Origin: an uncultured Opitutia bacterium | GTDB taxonomy: Bacteria; Verrucomicrobiota; Verrucomicrobiia; Opitutales; Coraliomargaritaceae | Assembly: GCA_937136395.1 (NCBI GenBank) | Contig: CAKZOI010000071.1 | Coordinates: 1 to 64,000, forward strand | Direction: 5' to 3' | Length of the DNA stretch: 64,000 bases | In this document: positions 8,602 through 17,117 of the stretch, piece after piece | Numbering within the stretch: the stretch's first letter is position 1 | Layout of the letters: each line of letters starts with the position of its first letter | Notes under the pieces: model-generated | Database searches by the model: none | What the model was told of the DNA's origin: nothing | The model's input: the letters and a program-made list of their open reading frames with translations, nothing else | Made by a program: the position numbers and the translations under genes

Positions 8602-9144
8602 ATGCCTAAAAAAGCACTGTGCAAAGTTAAGGAATCATCGATCCACCAGCGAGGCTTATTCGCGACCTGCAACATTAAGGAGGGCACGGATATTATTCAA
8701 TATGTGGGCGAGAAAATTTCGAAGGAAGAATCGACTCGACGTGCATTGGAATGGGAAGAGCGGGCGCGTGAGACGGGTGAAGGCTTGGTATATATTTTCG
8801 AGCTCGATGATGAGTGGGATTTAGATGGTCGCGAAGGGGAGAACCCTGCGCGCTACATGAATCACTCATGTGATGGAAATTGCGAAGCGGTGAATTGCGA
8901 GGGCGAGATATGGATCGTGGCGCGAAAGGATATCAAGAAAGGCGAAGAGCTGGTGTATGATTACGGCTACGATATGGAGCACTTTTTGGATCATCCATGC
9001 TTGTGTGGTTCGGATAATTGCATCGGCTATATTGTGCGGGAAGATCAACGTCATAAAGTGCGTAAGCTGTTACGAGGCCGTAAAAAGAAGAAGGGGAAGA
9101 AATCCGAAAAGAAGAAGGGCGGCAAAAAAAGGAAGAAGTCCTAG
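8602..9144 (+). CDS. SET-domain lysine methyltransferase
   Basis: A 180-residue protein with a complete SET domain. Seen are the N-terminal SET entry ([20 protein letters not shown]), the catalytic knot [12 protein letters not shown], the [11 protein letters not shown] motif with the active-site tyrosine, and a cysteine-rich post-SET segment ([14 protein letters not shown]) that would bind zinc. The last 35 residues are almost all Lys, Gly and Arg. SET proteins methylate lysines with S-adenosylmethionine; bacterial ones in chlamydiae and relatives act on histone-like or ribosomal proteins. The target here is unknown. ATG 8602 is preferred over an in-frame TTG at 8566 because the family homology starts near residue 5. 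The basic tail suggests nucleic-acid or ribosome contact. Confidence 0.9.
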   Translation: MPKKALCKVKESSIHQRGLFATCNIKEGTDIIQYVGEKISKEESTRRALEWEERARETGEGLVYIFELDDEWDLDGREGENPARYMNHSCDGNCEAVNCEGEIWIVARKDIKKGEELVYDYGYDMEHFLDHPCLCGSDNCIGYIVREDQRHKVRKLLRGRKKKKGKKSEKKKGGKKRKKS

Positions 9145-9223
9145 GGCTTTGTGCGACTCGAAAAATGTCGCCATTTTCAGATCGAGCTGTTTAGCTATCA
9201 CATACTCTTAACTATTTGGACCT

Positions 9224-9730
9224 ATGCTAAACCCTACTATAGACGCGCTTGTCGCTTTTCTTGAATCGGTTCTGGGCTATGAAACAGGCAGTAGTCAGTA
9301 TTACACTGTGTTGCTCGTGACACTGTTTGCAGTTTGTGTGGCGACGCGACTCTTGGTCGGTATCTTTGGTAGCGAGCGCGGTATTGTGTTAGCTAGCTTA
9401 GGCGTATTATTACCGGTGTTGATCGGTAGTATCGCTTATGCGCTTATTGAGATTTATCTAGTCCCTAAGGCGCAAGTAGAGTGGGGCGCTGAGTTTGGAC
9501 CTTGGATTGGTTTTGGATTATTTACCTTTTTGGCAGCCTCAATCTTGTCGAGGCACTTTTTTGATTTAAATCGCTTAATGTCGGTATTCACAGTTTTGTT
9601 GAGTATTGCTGTGTGTGCGGCAGGGATCATCTGTTCTGGTTTGATTGTCGATGTCTTGCTGACGAGTAGCTCTAAGATGGAGCAACGTGAAGAGCGAGTT
9701 ACCGATGAGCTAGAGCGCATTCATCGTTGA
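9224..9730 (+). CDS. conserved four-helix membrane protein, unknown function
   Basis: A 168-residue protein with about four hydrophobic segments: residues 27-47 (YTVLLVTLFAVCVATRLLVG), 54-77 (IVLASLGVLLPVLIGSIAYAL), 90-108 (FGPWIGFGLFTFLAASIL) and 117-143 (SVFTVLLSIAVCAAGIICSGLI). A charged C-terminal helix (KMEQREERVTDELERIHR) probably faces the cytoplasm. It has no recognised family. It ends 19 bp before the TonB-like gene, so the two are probably co-transcribed. It does not look like ExbB or ExbD. Confidence 0.7.
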   Translation: MLNPTIDALVAFLESVLGYETGSSQYYTVLLVTLFAVCVATRLLVGIFGSERGIVLASLGVLLPVLIGSIAYALIEIYLVPKAQVEWGAEFGPWIGFGLFTFLAASILSRHFFDLNRLMSVFTVLLSIAVCAAGIICSGLIVDVLLTSSSKMEQREERVTDELERIHR

Positions 9731-9749
9731 ATGTTGGGTCGATCGCTAC

Positions 9750-10418
9750 ATGCCATATAACTATAAAGCGCAGGGCAGTGGTGTCGGTCTGTGGACGAGT
9801 CTCTCGTTGGGCCTGACCTGTGCATTGATGATTTTCTTACTGGTGCCGATGACGCAATTGTTGCGTGATACCGACAAGGCGGCCACTATCATTGAAGCTG
9901 TGGAAGTGGCTCCGCCGCCGCCCCCTCCACCGCCTATGGAGGAGCCTCCACCGCCACCGAAGGCTGAGGATGAGACGCCGCCACCAGAATTCGAGGTCGC
10001 GCCGCCGATGCCTAGCTTGGAGCAGTTGGAGTTGAGCCTTAATCCCGGGCTGGGTGGCGATCTGAGTTTTGATAGTAGTTTACAGTTAGATCTCTCGACA
10101 GAGTCTGTTGAAGCGATGAGCCGTCTATTTGGTTTCGATGAGCTCGATGAAGTGCCCCGGTTGGTGCATCAAGGGCGACCCAAGGTGCAGCAATCCGCAG
10201 AATTTCAGCGGCTTATACGTCGACAAGGGACGAAGCAGGTGGTGCTAGAGGTTACTTTGAGTCCGCAAGGGGTCGTGACCGTGCAAAATGTGCGGAGCGC
10301 CACACATGAGGCTTTGATTCCAGCGGCAAAGCAAGCAGCAGAATCGTCTCGTTTCAGTGCCCCGACTCGTAACGGGCGCGCTGTGCGCGCGCGCTATGTG
10401 TGGCCCTTGAGCTTCTAG
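9750..10418 (+). CDS. TonB-like energy transducer
   Basis: A 222-residue TonB-family protein. Residues 15-35 form the inner-membrane anchor. Residues 50-85 are a proline-rich spacer (PPPPPPPPMEEPPPPPK) of the type that spans the periplasm. The C-terminal 90 residues match the TonB carboxy domain (VVLEVTLSPQGVVTVQNVRSA, AAKQAAESSRFSAP, RARYVWPLSF). TonB proteins carry proton-motive energy from ExbB/ExbD to outer-membrane receptors; no exbBD or receptor gene is next to it here. The upstream neighbour is a membrane protein of unknown role. A TonB-like role in general envelope stress or transport is possible. Confidence 0.85.
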   Translation: MPYNYKAQGSGVGLWTSLSLGLTCALMIFLLVPMTQLLRDTDKAATIIEAVEVAPPPPPPPPMEEPPPPPKAEDETPPPEFEVAPPMPSLEQLELSLNPGLGGDLSFDSSLQLDLSTESVEAMSRLFGFDELDEVPRLVHQGRPKVQQSAEFQRLIRRQGTKQVVLEVTLSPQGVVTVQNVRSATHEALIPAAKQAAESSRFSAPTRNGRAVRARYVWPLSF

Positions 10419-10517
10419 TCAACTACCTTGTGTTCTGAGCCGTTACTTTATGCTGGAACATTTGCACCGTTTTGATAATAATAGGCATCTTGCTCAAAAT
10501 AACTCTATTTAATTATT

Positions 10518-10777
10518 ATGTCAGACAAACCAGCAGGTTCAGAAAAGAAAATTGCAGCCGGAATCGTTGGCATCCTTTTGGTGCCTTAGGAATCCATAAG
10601 TTTATCTTAGGTTACACAAAGGAGGGTGTCATTATGTTGTTGGTGACGGTTCTAACTTTCGGTATTCTAGGTGTGGTGATGTCGATCATCGGTATCGTCG
10701 AAGGAATCATCTACCTAACCAAAACCGACGAAGATTTCGTGGCTACATACATCAATGGTAAAAAAGGCTGGTTCTAA
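10518..10777 (+). pseudogene. TM2-domain protein with a one-base frameshift
   Basis: The gene starts at ATG 10518 (MSDKPAGSEKKIAAGIVGIL) and runs into a stop near 10585. The downstream frame continues GALGIHKFILGYTKEGVIMLL and ends at 10777 with a second hydrophobic helix and FVATYINGKKGWF. Together they form a standard TM2 protein (about 86 residues) with the G-xHxFYLG-type turn. One T missing from the T run in ATCCTTTTGGTGCC would restore the frame exactly (IL-F-GALGIHKF). TM2 proteins are small two-helix membrane proteins of uncertain function. The short homopolymer deletion makes a sequencing error quite possible. Confidence 0.85.
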
Positions 10778-10796
10778 ACCGCCTGCATGATCTTTC

Positions 10797-10827
10797 AAAA
10801 AGCCGTTCCAATTGGGACGGCTTTTTT
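10797..10827 (+). terminator. rho-independent terminator after the TM2 gene
   Basis: Stem AAAAGCCGTTCC / GGGACGGCTTTT around a short AATT loop, followed by six T on the plus strand, 20 bp after the TM2 stop. The A run upstream makes it potentially bidirectional. Confidence 0.92.
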
Positions 10828-10949
10828 GTTCTTTGTCGTTAAATTCTTTGTCACACCGTCCTTTAGCGGTGCGATCGTAATACCAAAGTCCAATCGTGGC
10901 TAGATTGCCGGTTGCATTGGTTTTTGAAATGGATTCATTTAGCTAAAAG

Positions 10950-11603
10950 ATGACGAAGACTGAACGTGCTGCATATGTCCATAAACGCCTGGCTGAGTTG
11001 TATCCGAATCCGCCGGTGCCTCTGGACCATAAAGATCCATATACTTTGTTAGTCGCCGTGTTGCTGTCAGCGCAGTGCACCGACGTGCGGGTGAATCAAA
11101 TCACGCCACTACTCTTTGAGCGTGCGGATACGCCAGAGAATATGGTCAAACTCTCGGTTGAGGAGATTCAGTCTATCATCCGTCCGTGTGGATTGTCGCC
11201 AATGAAGTCAAAGGGGATTGCAGGTCTTTCACGTATTCTGATCGATCAATACGATGGGCAAGTGCCGGCAGATATGAAAGCCTTGGAGGCCTTGCCTGCG
11301 GTTGGGCATAAGACGGCATCTGTGGTCATGGCACAGGCTTTTGGTGTGCCAGCGTTTCCGGTCGATACGCACATACACCGTTTAGCGCAGCGATGGGGGC
11401 TGACCTCGGGCAAGAATGTGGTGCAAACCGAGCGTGATTTGAAACGTCTGTTTCCGGAATCGAGTTGGAATGACTTGCACTTACAAATTATTTTCTATGG
11501 TCGAGAGTTTTGCTCAGCTCGCGGCTGCGATGGCACTGTTTGTGAACTGTGCCGCGCACTCTATCCTAATCGTAAACGACCTAAAGTGACGAAAAAATCT
11601 TAG
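10950..11603 (+). CDS. nth: endonuclease III-type DNA glycosylase/AP lyase
   Basis: A 217-residue base-excision repair enzyme that removes oxidised pyrimidines and cuts the abasic strand. The helix-hairpin-helix LPAVGHKTASVV carries the catalytic lysine (K121), followed by the catalytic aspartate in PVDTHIHR (D139). LLSAQCTD near residues 38-45 is also conserved. The C-terminal iron-sulfur region is atypical: Cys in EFCSARGCDGTVCELCRALYP do not follow the usual C-x6-C-x2-C-x5-C, and no cysteine follows the last CELC pair. The [4Fe-4S] cluster is therefore probably absent or altered. The opposite-strand gene at 11610 converges with it. Confidence 0.93.
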   Translation: MTKTERAAYVHKRLAELYPNPPVPLDHKDPYTLLVAVLLSAQCTDVRVNQITPLLFERADTPENMVKLSVEEIQSIIRPCGLSPMKSKGIAGLSRILIDQYDGQVPADMKALEALPAVGHKTASVVMAQAFGVPAFPVDTHIHRLAQRWGLTSGKNVVQTERDLKRLFPESSWNDLHLQIIFYGREFCSARGCDGTVCELCRALYPNRKRPKVTKKS

Positions 11604-11609
11604 ACGGTT

Positions 11610-12008
11610 TTACTCTCCGAATACAGAGCTGCTCTCTATGCCGAATGTGGACCCAGAGCTGTCAGTCGTATCCGTTCCGAATGAGCTGCTCTTTAGCGTC
11701 ACATCAATAACTTCCACATTTGAGTCGTCGAAGGCGCTCGGCTTGGATGATTCGATGTTTATGCCTGCTAGGAGTTCCGGTGAAAGCTCACTGACCTCGG
11801 AGCTTGGAACGTTCGGTTTTTTACTTGCGACGAAGTGGCTGCGTTCGATTTGAGGGCGGGCGGGAGCGGCAGCTGTTTCAGCTTTTTTTTCTACAATATC
11901 TAGGATGAGGTAGCTGCCTTGTTCGTAGGCTTCCAGGCCTGAAAGCCCAAAGAGAAAGACCCCGAGGAACGACAGGGTGCGATAGGCTTTTTTAGGAGGA
12001 AAAGGCAT
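11610..12008 (-). CDS. small secreted serine-rich protein, unknown
   Basis: A 132-residue protein with an N-terminal signal or membrane anchor (residues 10-27, LSFLGVFLFGLSGLEA). The rest is low complexity, rich in Ser, Thr, Asp and Glu (KSSSFGTDTTDSSGSTFG) with no cysteine and no recognisable domain. The segment YEQGSYLILDIVEKK near residue 28 could be a short beta region. No family was recognised. It is divergent from clpB across a 230-bp gap. The reading frame has a plausible signal peptide, so it is probably real, but the evidence is limited. Confidence 0.6.
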   Translation of the reverse strand: MPFPPKKAYRTLSFLGVFLFGLSGLEAYEQGSYLILDIVEKKAETAAAPARPQIERSHFVASKKPNVPSSEVSELSPELLAGINIESSKPSAFDDSNVEVIDVTLKSSSFGTDTTDSSGSTFGIESSSVFGE

Positions 12009-12235
12009 AACTTTCTATTGCGCTTATACAGAGCTGTGTCGAGCAGTTTAACAATGAAATAATGTGGGACAGAATGGCGCGAACGCCCAATAACTGAGTC
12101 GATATGTAGCGGCAGTTCAAGTTGTTGGGTTCTTGTTATTAATTGATAAAACGATGTTTATTAGTGGTTTGTGTCATTTTAAATGGTTAATATTTGACCT
12201 TCCCCAATTGGAATAACTTATGCAGTGAATTTATT

Positions 12236-14854
12236 ATGAATATTGATTTTAATACCTTTACCGAAAAGTCTGCACTCGCTGTTCAGGAGGCGCAGAACTG
12301 TGCGCGAAATTTTGGGCAGCAAGAGATCGATGTATGGCATCTGTTGTTTGCTTTGGTGAAAGAGGAAGGTGGAATTGTGCCGAGCGTGCTAGAGCGCCTG
12401 CAGATCACACCATCGGCCTTGGAACTTGCCTTGCAGCGTGAGTTGGAGAAATTGCCTAAATCTTCGGGTAGTGTGAATGCGAGTCAGGTCTACATATCGG
12501 CGCATTTACAAAAGGCATTTGCCGAGGCTGAGAAAGCTAAGGAGCTGCTAAAAGACGATTTCGTTAGCACGGAGCATTTGCTGCTCGGCTTGCTTAAGGT
12601 CGATTCGAAGACTCAGTTCGGACGCTTGATGAGTCAATTTGAACTCGATTATGATAAAGCACTGACAAGCGTGCGGTCTGTGCGCGGTAATCAGAGAGTC
12701 ACCAGTCGCCATCCTGAGAGCACCTTTGAAGCCCTCGAAAAATACGGAATCGATCTAGTAGAACTCGCCCGTAAGGGGAAGATGGATCCTGTTATCGGGC
12801 GTGATTCTGAGATCCGTCGTGTGATCCGTATTTTATCTAGAAAGACAAAGAACAATCCGGTGCTTATCGGCGAGCCTGGCGTGGGTAAAACGGCGATTGT
12901 TGAGGGATTGGCTCAGCGTATTGTGCGAGGAGATGTGCCAGAAGGGTTGAAGGATAAAACGATCTTCTCGCTCGATATGTCTTCATTGGTCGCTGGTGCC
13001 AAGTATCGGGGTGAATTTGAAGAGCGTTTAAAGGCCGTGCTGGCCGAAGTGAAGTCGAGCGAGGGACGTATCCTGCTCTTTATCGATGAGCTACATACGA
13101 TCGTTGGTGCGGGTAAAACCGAGGGAGCGATGGATGCGGGTAATATGCTCAAGCCCATGCTTGCTCGCGGAGAACTCCACTGTGTGGGCGCGACCACGCT
13201 TGATGAGTATCGCAAGCATATCGAAAAAGACGCCGCGCTTGAGCGTCGTTTTCAAACGGTTTTGGTGGATCAGCCGAATGTGGAAGACACGATTTCGATC
13301 CTTCGTGGTATCCGTGAGCGTTTCGAGTTGCACCATGGGGTGCGCATTCAAGACAATGCCCTCGTGCAGGCAGCGGTGCTTTCACATCGCTATATCTCTG
13401 AGCGCTTTTTGCCAGATAAAGCCATCGACTTGGTCGACGAAGCCTGTGCGATGATACGCACAGAAATGGATTCGATGCCCACTGAGCTCGACGCTCTGAC
13501 GCGTCGTGCACTACAGCTCGAAATCGAAGAAGCGGCCTTACAAAATGAGAAGGACAGTGCATCAAAAGAACGCCTAAAGAGTTTGTCGAAAGAGCTCGCA
13601 AACATTCGCGAAAACGAATCGGCGCTGCGCACTAAGTGGGAAGCAGAGAAAGGGGCGATCGATCAGATCCGCACTGTTCGAGAGCAGCTTGATGCGACCC
13701 GTATTGAGATGGAAAAAGCGGAGCGCAATTACGATTTGAATACAGTGGCACAACTTCGCCACGGTAAGATGCCCGAGCTGGAAGCGCGTCTGAAAGAGTT
13801 AGAGGCGGTTGAATCGAGAGAGGGTGCGCTGCTAAAGGAAGAAGTCTCTCAAGAAGAGATTGCAGACATCGTTTCCAAGTGGACTGGCGTTCCTGTGACG
13901 CGCTTAGTCGAAGGCGAGAAAGAGAAATTGCTGCGACTTGAAGAGGTTTTGCATGAGCGAGTGATCGGGCAAGATGAAGCGGTGACGCTGGTCTCTGAAG
14001 CGATCTTGCGCGCCCGAGCAGGGATCAAAGACCCCTGTCGCCCGATCGGAAGTTTTCTATTCCTCGGACCCACGGGTGTGGGTAAGACTGAGCTGGCGCG
14101 CACATTGGCCGAGACTCTATTTGATGCTGAAGAAAACATCGTGCGTATCGATATGTCGGAATACATGGAAAAGCATTCTGTGGCACGCCTGATCGGTGCG
14201 CCTCCAGGATATGTCGGCTACGATGAAGGTGGTCAACTGACCGAAGCGGTGCGCCGTCAGCCTTACAGTGTGGTGCTGTTTGATGAAATTGAGAAAGCGC
14301 ACCCCGACGTCTTCAATGTGCTGTTACAGGTGCTTGATGATGGTCGTATCACGGATGCGCAAGGGCATACGGTGGATTTTAAGAATACGGTAATTATCAT
14401 GACGTCCAATGTTGGCAGTCGCTTTCTAACCGAAGGTGTCAATGGCACTGAGATACCAGAAAGTATCCGTGAGTCAGTCATGGCGGAATTACGCCAAGGG
14501 TTCCGCCCAGAGTTTTTAAATCGTATCGATGATGTGATTCTCTTTAAGCCATTGAATCTCGAAGAGATCACTCAAATCGTGGATTTACTCTTGGTTGATT
14601 TGAATAAGCGTTTAGTGGATCGTGGTATCGTTATTGAGTTCGATGATTCCGCTCGCAAATGGATCGGTGAAAAAGCTTATGATCCCGTTTATGGTGCGCG
14701 CCCCCTAAAACGCTTTATGCAGAAGCAGGTGGAAACGCGGCTCGCACGTTCGATACTGTCTGGTGAGATCCTAGAGCACAGCACAGTATTGTTTAAGCTT
14801 GAGGGAGATGCGCTTGATGTGGAGATAATCGATACGGTCGAGGTCGTGGAATAA
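12236..14854 (+). CDS. clpB: ATP-dependent disaggregase ClpB
   Basis: An 872-residue Hsp100 chaperone that pulls proteins out of aggregates with DnaK. Domains in order: Clp N-terminal double repeat (1-150), AAA1 with Walker [10 protein letters not shown] near residue 211 and Walker [11 protein letters not shown], the long coiled-coil middle domain (about 400-525) that defines ClpB against ClpA/ClpC, and AAA2 with [10 protein letters not shown] near 610 and [11 protein letters not shown], then the ClpB-type C-terminal D2 small domain. ATG 12236 is preferred to an in-frame start 42 bp upstream because the family begins MN(F/I)-xFTEKS. No CIRCE element was recognised upstream. Confidence 0.96.
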   Translation: MNIDFNTFTEKSALAVQEAQNCARNFGQQEIDVWHLLFALVKEEGGIVPSVLERLQITPSALELALQRELEKLPKSSGSVNASQVYISAHLQKAFAEAEKAKELLKDDFVSTEHLLLGLLKVDSKTQFGRLMSQFELDYDKALTSVRSVRGNQRVTSRHPESTFEALEKYGIDLVELARKGKMDPVIGRDSEIRRVIRILSRKTKNNPVLIGEPGVGKTAIVEGLAQRIVRGDVPEGLKDKTIFSLDMSSLVAGAKYRGEFEERLKAVLAEVKSSEGRILLFIDELHTIVGAGKTEGAMDAGNMLKPMLARGELHCVGATTLDEYRKHIEKDAALERRFQTVLVDQPNVEDTISILRGIRERFELHHGVRIQDNALVQAAVLSHRYISERFLPDKAIDLVDEACAMIRTEMDSMPTELDALTRRALQLEIEEAALQNEKDSASKERLKSLSKELANIRENESALRTKWEAEKGAIDQIRTVREQLDATRIEMEKAERNYDLNTVAQLRHGKMPELEARLKELEAVESREGALLKEEVSQEEIADIVSKWTGVPVTRLVEGEKEKLLRLEEVLHERVIGQDEAVTLVSEAILRARAGIKDPCRPIGSFLFLGPTGVGKTELARTLAETLFDAEENIVRIDMSEYMEKHSVARLIGAPPGYVGYDEGGQLTEAVRRQPYSVVLFDEIEKAHPDVFNVLLQVLDDGRITDAQGHTVDFKNTVIIMTSNVGSRFLTEGVNGTEIPESIRESVMAELRQGFRPEFLNRIDDVILFKPLNLEEITQIVDLLLVDLNKRLVDRGIVIEFDDSARKWIGEKAYDPVYGARPLKRFMQKQVETRLARSILSGEILEHSTVLFKLEGDALDVEIIDTVEVVE

Positions 14855-14918
14855 TGCCGGTCCTAAAAATAGACGCTTCGTCGTGGACATTTTTGGGCGG
14901 CATGCTTCTGTCATATCA

Positions 14919-16079
14919 ATGTTACGTTGTTTTATATCTGTATGCTTACTGTGTGGTGGCTTTTCACTCAATGCACAGCCACGGGCAGATGAATTGGCGT
15001 ATCAATTGAGCACTCGCTACGCACCCTACGCGGATTGGGGTGCGGTGTTGGATGTTGATATTCTGGCAAAGCATACACGGACCGCATACTGGTCCAGCGC
15101 AGCGACGATTTGTGCTGCCCGCTCGGAGGCGGCCTTGCCTCTCGAGGGGCTGCATTTAGCTGTAGACCCTGGGCACGTGGGCGGGCGCTGGGCGACATAT
15201 GAGGGGCGCGACTTCTTGATTGATGAAGGCGATTTTCGTGTGCGTGAGGGCGAGCTCGTGCTCGAAGTTGCCCAGCGCGTGCAAGTGGCCTTGGAAGGAT
15301 TGGGAGCGACGGTCACACTGCTACGCGAGCAGGCGAAACCAGTGAATCCAAAGTCACCACTGGATTATTTGCAGCTTGCGGATAGCCAAGTGCCGTTGCC
15401 AAAGGAACTGTCTTTCGACTCGTTAGTGAACTACGGGGAAACCGTGCGTCATCGCGCGATACGCCATAGTATCGTCGTGGGTGAAATCGTCGAGCGGGCT
15501 CGATTAGTCAACGAAGTGATTCAGCCCGATGCGTTGCTTTCTTTACATATTAACGCCGCACCATGGCCACCTGTGGGGCCTGAGGAGACCGATACGGTGT
15601 CGGGCTTACGCTTAGTAAAGAGTAATCATGTGCATGTTTTGATCTTCGGCTGCCTGAGCGATGCGGAACTGCGTGCGCCGCGTCAGCAGGAGTCGTTAGT
15701 GACTAAGTTGTTAAATGGGAGCGGAGCAGAGGAGTTTGCACTCGGTCGAGCGATCGGGCGTGCCTTGATGGATGCAACTGGTTTGCCTGCCTCCCATTAT
15801 GATGGGCAAAACGCCATTCAATTGGATCGAGACACACCAGAGTTATGGGCGCGTAATTTGATGCTCTTGCGTATGGTGGAATGTCCGATTGTTTTACTGG
15901 AGCCTTACGTGGCGAATTCTGAGGCCGTGTATCCACGTCTCCAAGCGGCCTTAGCAGCACGCGCGAGCGGAGGAGACTTAGCTGAAGACGATATCCTTGT
16001 TGAGTATGCGGACGCTGTCATAGATGGAGTGCTGCGCATGTATGGGCGGGAGTCAGTGCCTGAGTCCGAGGAGAACTAG
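14919..16079 (+). CDS. exported N-acetylmuramoyl-L-alanine amidase (Amidase_3)
   Basis: A 386-residue periplasmic zinc amidase that cleaves the bond between MurNAc and the stem peptide. Residues 1-19 (MLRCFISVCLLCGGFSLNA) form the signal peptide, supporting ATG 14919 over an upstream in-frame ATG. The zinc ligands follow the Amidase_3 order: His in LAVDPGHVGG, Glu in REGELVLEVA and His in SLHINAAP. The catalytic Glu is probably the one in IVLLEPYVANSEA. The catalytic core is longer than in AmiA/AmiC, with insertions between the first two ligands. It lies 64 bp after clpB and may be read from the same or its own promoter. Confidence 0.88.
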   Translation: MLRCFISVCLLCGGFSLNAQPRADELAYQLSTRYAPYADWGAVLDVDILAKHTRTAYWSSAATICAARSEAALPLEGLHLAVDPGHVGGRWATYEGRDFLIDEGDFRVREGELVLEVAQRVQVALEGLGATVTLLREQAKPVNPKSPLDYLQLADSQVPLPKELSFDSLVNYGETVRHRAIRHSIVVGEIVERARLVNEVIQPDALLSLHINAAPWPPVGPEETDTVSGLRLVKSNHVHVLIFGCLSDAELRAPRQQESLVTKLLNGSGAEEFALGRAIGRALMDATGLPASHYDGQNAIQLDRDTPELWARNLMLLRMVECPIVLLEPYVANSEAVYPRLQAALAARASGGDLAEDDILVEYADAVIDGVLRMYGRESVPESEEN

Positions 16080-16130
16080 GGGCACTACCCTCTGGACTTT
16101 TTAGTGATTTGATTGGTAATTGTGCGGTTA

Positions 16131-17081
16131 ATGGCTTTTCTTCGGGCTATGCTGAAACTGGCAACTGTGAGTTTACTTTTATCTGGGATTTTGTCTGCTG
16201 CCTACGGGTATCACCGAGTGGAGCTTCAATCTGGTGCGGCGCTTCGTGGTCATATTGTTCTGGAGCGCGCAGATAGGTATTTTGTGGATCTTGGCTACGA
16301 TGTGATCGAAGTGCCAAAGCCTGCGGTGCGATCAATCGTGGAGATTGATGAAGCGAATGCAGAGGTGCTCGATGCTCCGAAGTCTGATGCGCTGTATCGC
16401 ACGACGAATGTCCAAGGTGATCAACCTGTGGGGCAATGGGTGGATACACTTGGTGAGGCAGTTGGGCTCGTGCAAACGCCAACGGGTTTGGGCTCTGGGT
16501 TTATCATTCACGAGGATGGTTACCTTGTCACCAATGATCATGTGATTGCAGGAGAGCACAAAATATCCGTCACTATTTTTAAGCAAGGTAAGCGAGAGCT
16601 TTCGAAAGTGACCTACGATAATGTTCGCATCGTGGCGACAAGTTCGGATCTTGATCTAGCGTTGTTGAAAATCGAAACGGATGCGTTCACTGAACCTTTT
16701 AAAGTCGTTCCATTGGCTTCAGTCGATCAGGGTCTAAGTGAAGGCCAAACTGTATTTGCGATAGGAAGTCCGCTGGGCTTGGATCGAACTGTTTCGCAAG
16801 GAATTATAAGTGTCGCCAATCGCGTGATCAACGGGCGCCTTTATTTGCAAACGACGACACAGATCAACCCTGGTAATTCCGGTGGTCCCTTATTTAATCT
16901 AAGAGGAGAAGTGGTTGGCGTGAACAACATGAAGATCGCAGCAGTTGGAGCAGAAGGCTTGGGCTTTTCGATTTCATCGCGTGTCTTAAAATCCTTTTTA
17001 GATAACAGGGATGCCTATGCATTCGATCCACGAAATCCTAATTCAGGCTTTCGCTATCTCGCACCGCCGAAGGCGAAATAG
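16131..17081 (+). CDS. exported trypsin-like serine protease (Deg-like, no PDZ)
   Basis: A protease of about 316 residues with a signal peptide (MLKLATVSLLLSGILSAAYG). Numbering from ATG 16131, the triad is His137 (VTNDHVIAG), Asp175 (SDLDLALLK) and Ser250 (NPGNSGGPL), all in the order of the HtrA/DegP S1C family. The oxyanion region and FAIGSPLGLDRTVSQG are also typical. No PDZ domain follows; the protein ends 35 residues after the barrel. Residues 30-75 (VELQSGAALRGHIVLERADR, YFVDLGYDVIEVPKPAVRSI) form an extra N-terminal beta-rich module like the Sm-like modules common in PVC envelope proteins. A role in envelope quality control is inferred. A TTG start 18 bp upstream is possible. Confidence 0.9.
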   Translation: MAFLRAMLKLATVSLLLSGILSAAYGYHRVELQSGAALRGHIVLERADRYFVDLGYDVIEVPKPAVRSIVEIDEANAEVLDAPKSDALYRTTNVQGDQPVGQWVDTLGEAVGLVQTPTGLGSGFIIHEDGYLVTNDHVIAGEHKISVTIFKQGKRELSKVTYDNVRIVATSSDLDLALLKIETDAFTEPFKVVPLASVDQGLSEGQTVFAIGSPLGLDRTVSQGIISVANRVINGRLYLQTTTQINPGNSGGPLFNLRGEVVGVNNMKIAAVGAEGLGFSISSRVLKSFLDNRDAYAFDPRNPNSGFRYLAPPKAK

Positions 17082-17117
17082 TTATAATATAGAGGCCGAC
17101 CCTTGCGGGTTTAAGAT

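Noticed and set aside
12009-12235. CIRCE heat-shock operator before clpB
   Set aside because: No TTAGCACTC-N9-GAGTGCTAA-type inverted repeat is present.
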